Assembly (NCBI GenBank): GCA_902635895.1
Contig: CACPPV010000008.1
Location: forward strand, 1-52,819
Direction of reading: 5' to 3'
Source: an uncultured Bacteroidota bacterium
Lineage (GTDB): Bacteria > Bacteroidota > Bacteroidia > Flavobacteriales > Flavobacteriaceae
Length of the DNA stretch: 52,819 bases
The translations under genes and the position numbers were made by a program. Below the pieces are notes generated by a model. That model was not told the origin of the DNA, searched no databases, and saw only the letters and a program-made list of their open reading frames with translations. This document shows positions 52,650-52,819 of the stretch, in pieces (the first letter of the stretch is position 1; the number at the start of each line of letters is the position of its first letter).

Positions 52650-52819
52650 TTCTTTTTCAAAAATGAATTATTTGAATTCAAAAGTTTTTTAATTTTTGGT
52701 CCAATAACGACAGAACAATAAGGAACATTTTTATTAAGATTGTAATAATTATGGTGATAATCCTCTGCTAAGTAAAATTTAGACTCCTCCTCTATTGTTG
52801 TTACTACTCTATTATTTAA
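52646..52819 (-). CDS. msrA: Peptide methionine sulfoxide reductase MsrA, C-terminal fragment
   Basis: The last 57 residues of a minus-strand gene that continues past the window edge. The block FYLAEDYHHNYYNLNKNVPY followed by CSVVIGPKIKKL is the conserved C-terminal part of MsrA, which reduces methionine-S-sulfoxide in proteins. The catalytic N-terminal Cys is outside the window. The frame is open at 52819, and the stop is TAG at 52646-52648. Confidence 0.9.
   Translation of the reverse strand, partial: LNNRVVTTIEEESKFYLAEDYHHNYYNLNKNVPYCSVVIGPKIKKLLNSNNSFLKKN

Noticed and set aside
1-52819. CRISPR arrays, insertion sequences, prophage, tRNA and rRNA genes
   Set aside because: No direct repeats with unique spacers, transposase motifs, phage genes or structural RNA patterns were seen, and intergenic gaps are too short for most of them.

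Overview
The window is one contiguous piece of a low-GC Bacteroidota chromosome, most likely a marine flavobacterium. The evidence is two type IX secretion system (T9SS) cargo C-termini, a fused lpxC-fabZ gene, bifunctional hisB and hisIE, several protein families typical of flavobacteria, and promoters that fit the Bacteroidetes sigma pattern TTG-N19..21-TAnnTTTG. I saw no rRNA, tRNA, IS element, prophage or CRISPR array. Genes are packed tightly and no gene-free stretch exceeds 300 bases; the longest is about 247 bases at 42116-42362.

Layout. Bases 1-639 are the 3' end of a secreted T9SS protein that is visibly richer in GC than its neighbours. Next come a DCC-family protein and mutS2 (minus strand), ung, a UPF0145 protein and two small membrane proteins (plus), then yciH, a 2-oxoglutarate oxygenase, alanine dehydrogenase, an anchored amidohydrolase, a DUF2911 protein and a cold-shock protein (minus). 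From 9744 to 21350 one gene encodes a 3868-residue secreted protein with a cupredoxin domain, five large tandem repeats, two FG-GAP blocks, a dockerin-like module and a T9SS sorting signal. In each large repeat a six-bladed NHL propeller appears to be inserted inside a Calx-beta domain.

Upstream of the giant gene on the same strand is a complete histidine operon, hisG-D-C-B-H-A-F-IE (21422-28360). It is preceded by an apparent transcription attenuator: an 18-residue leader peptide with four consecutive His codons, an intrinsic terminator, and a competing antiterminator pairing. Before that lies an envelope and central-metabolism operon: lpxD, lpxC-fabZ, lpxA, efp, sucD, fabG and a prohibitin-like gene.

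The right part holds tsaE, a frameshifted DUF4258-like gene, proline dehydrogenase, aroB, an lrp-ppc pair, an M14 carboxypeptidase, an HTH regulator with a small lipoprotein, topoisomerase IV (parE, parC), ychF, a ferredoxin divergent from an acyl-CoA reductase-like gene with apparently overlapping promoters, serC, serA, a DUF6787-like membrane protein and the 3' end of msrA.

Most genes are core metabolism. The items most worth a second look are the giant nested-repeat protein and the his attenuator. All assignments come from reading the sequence; no database search was run.
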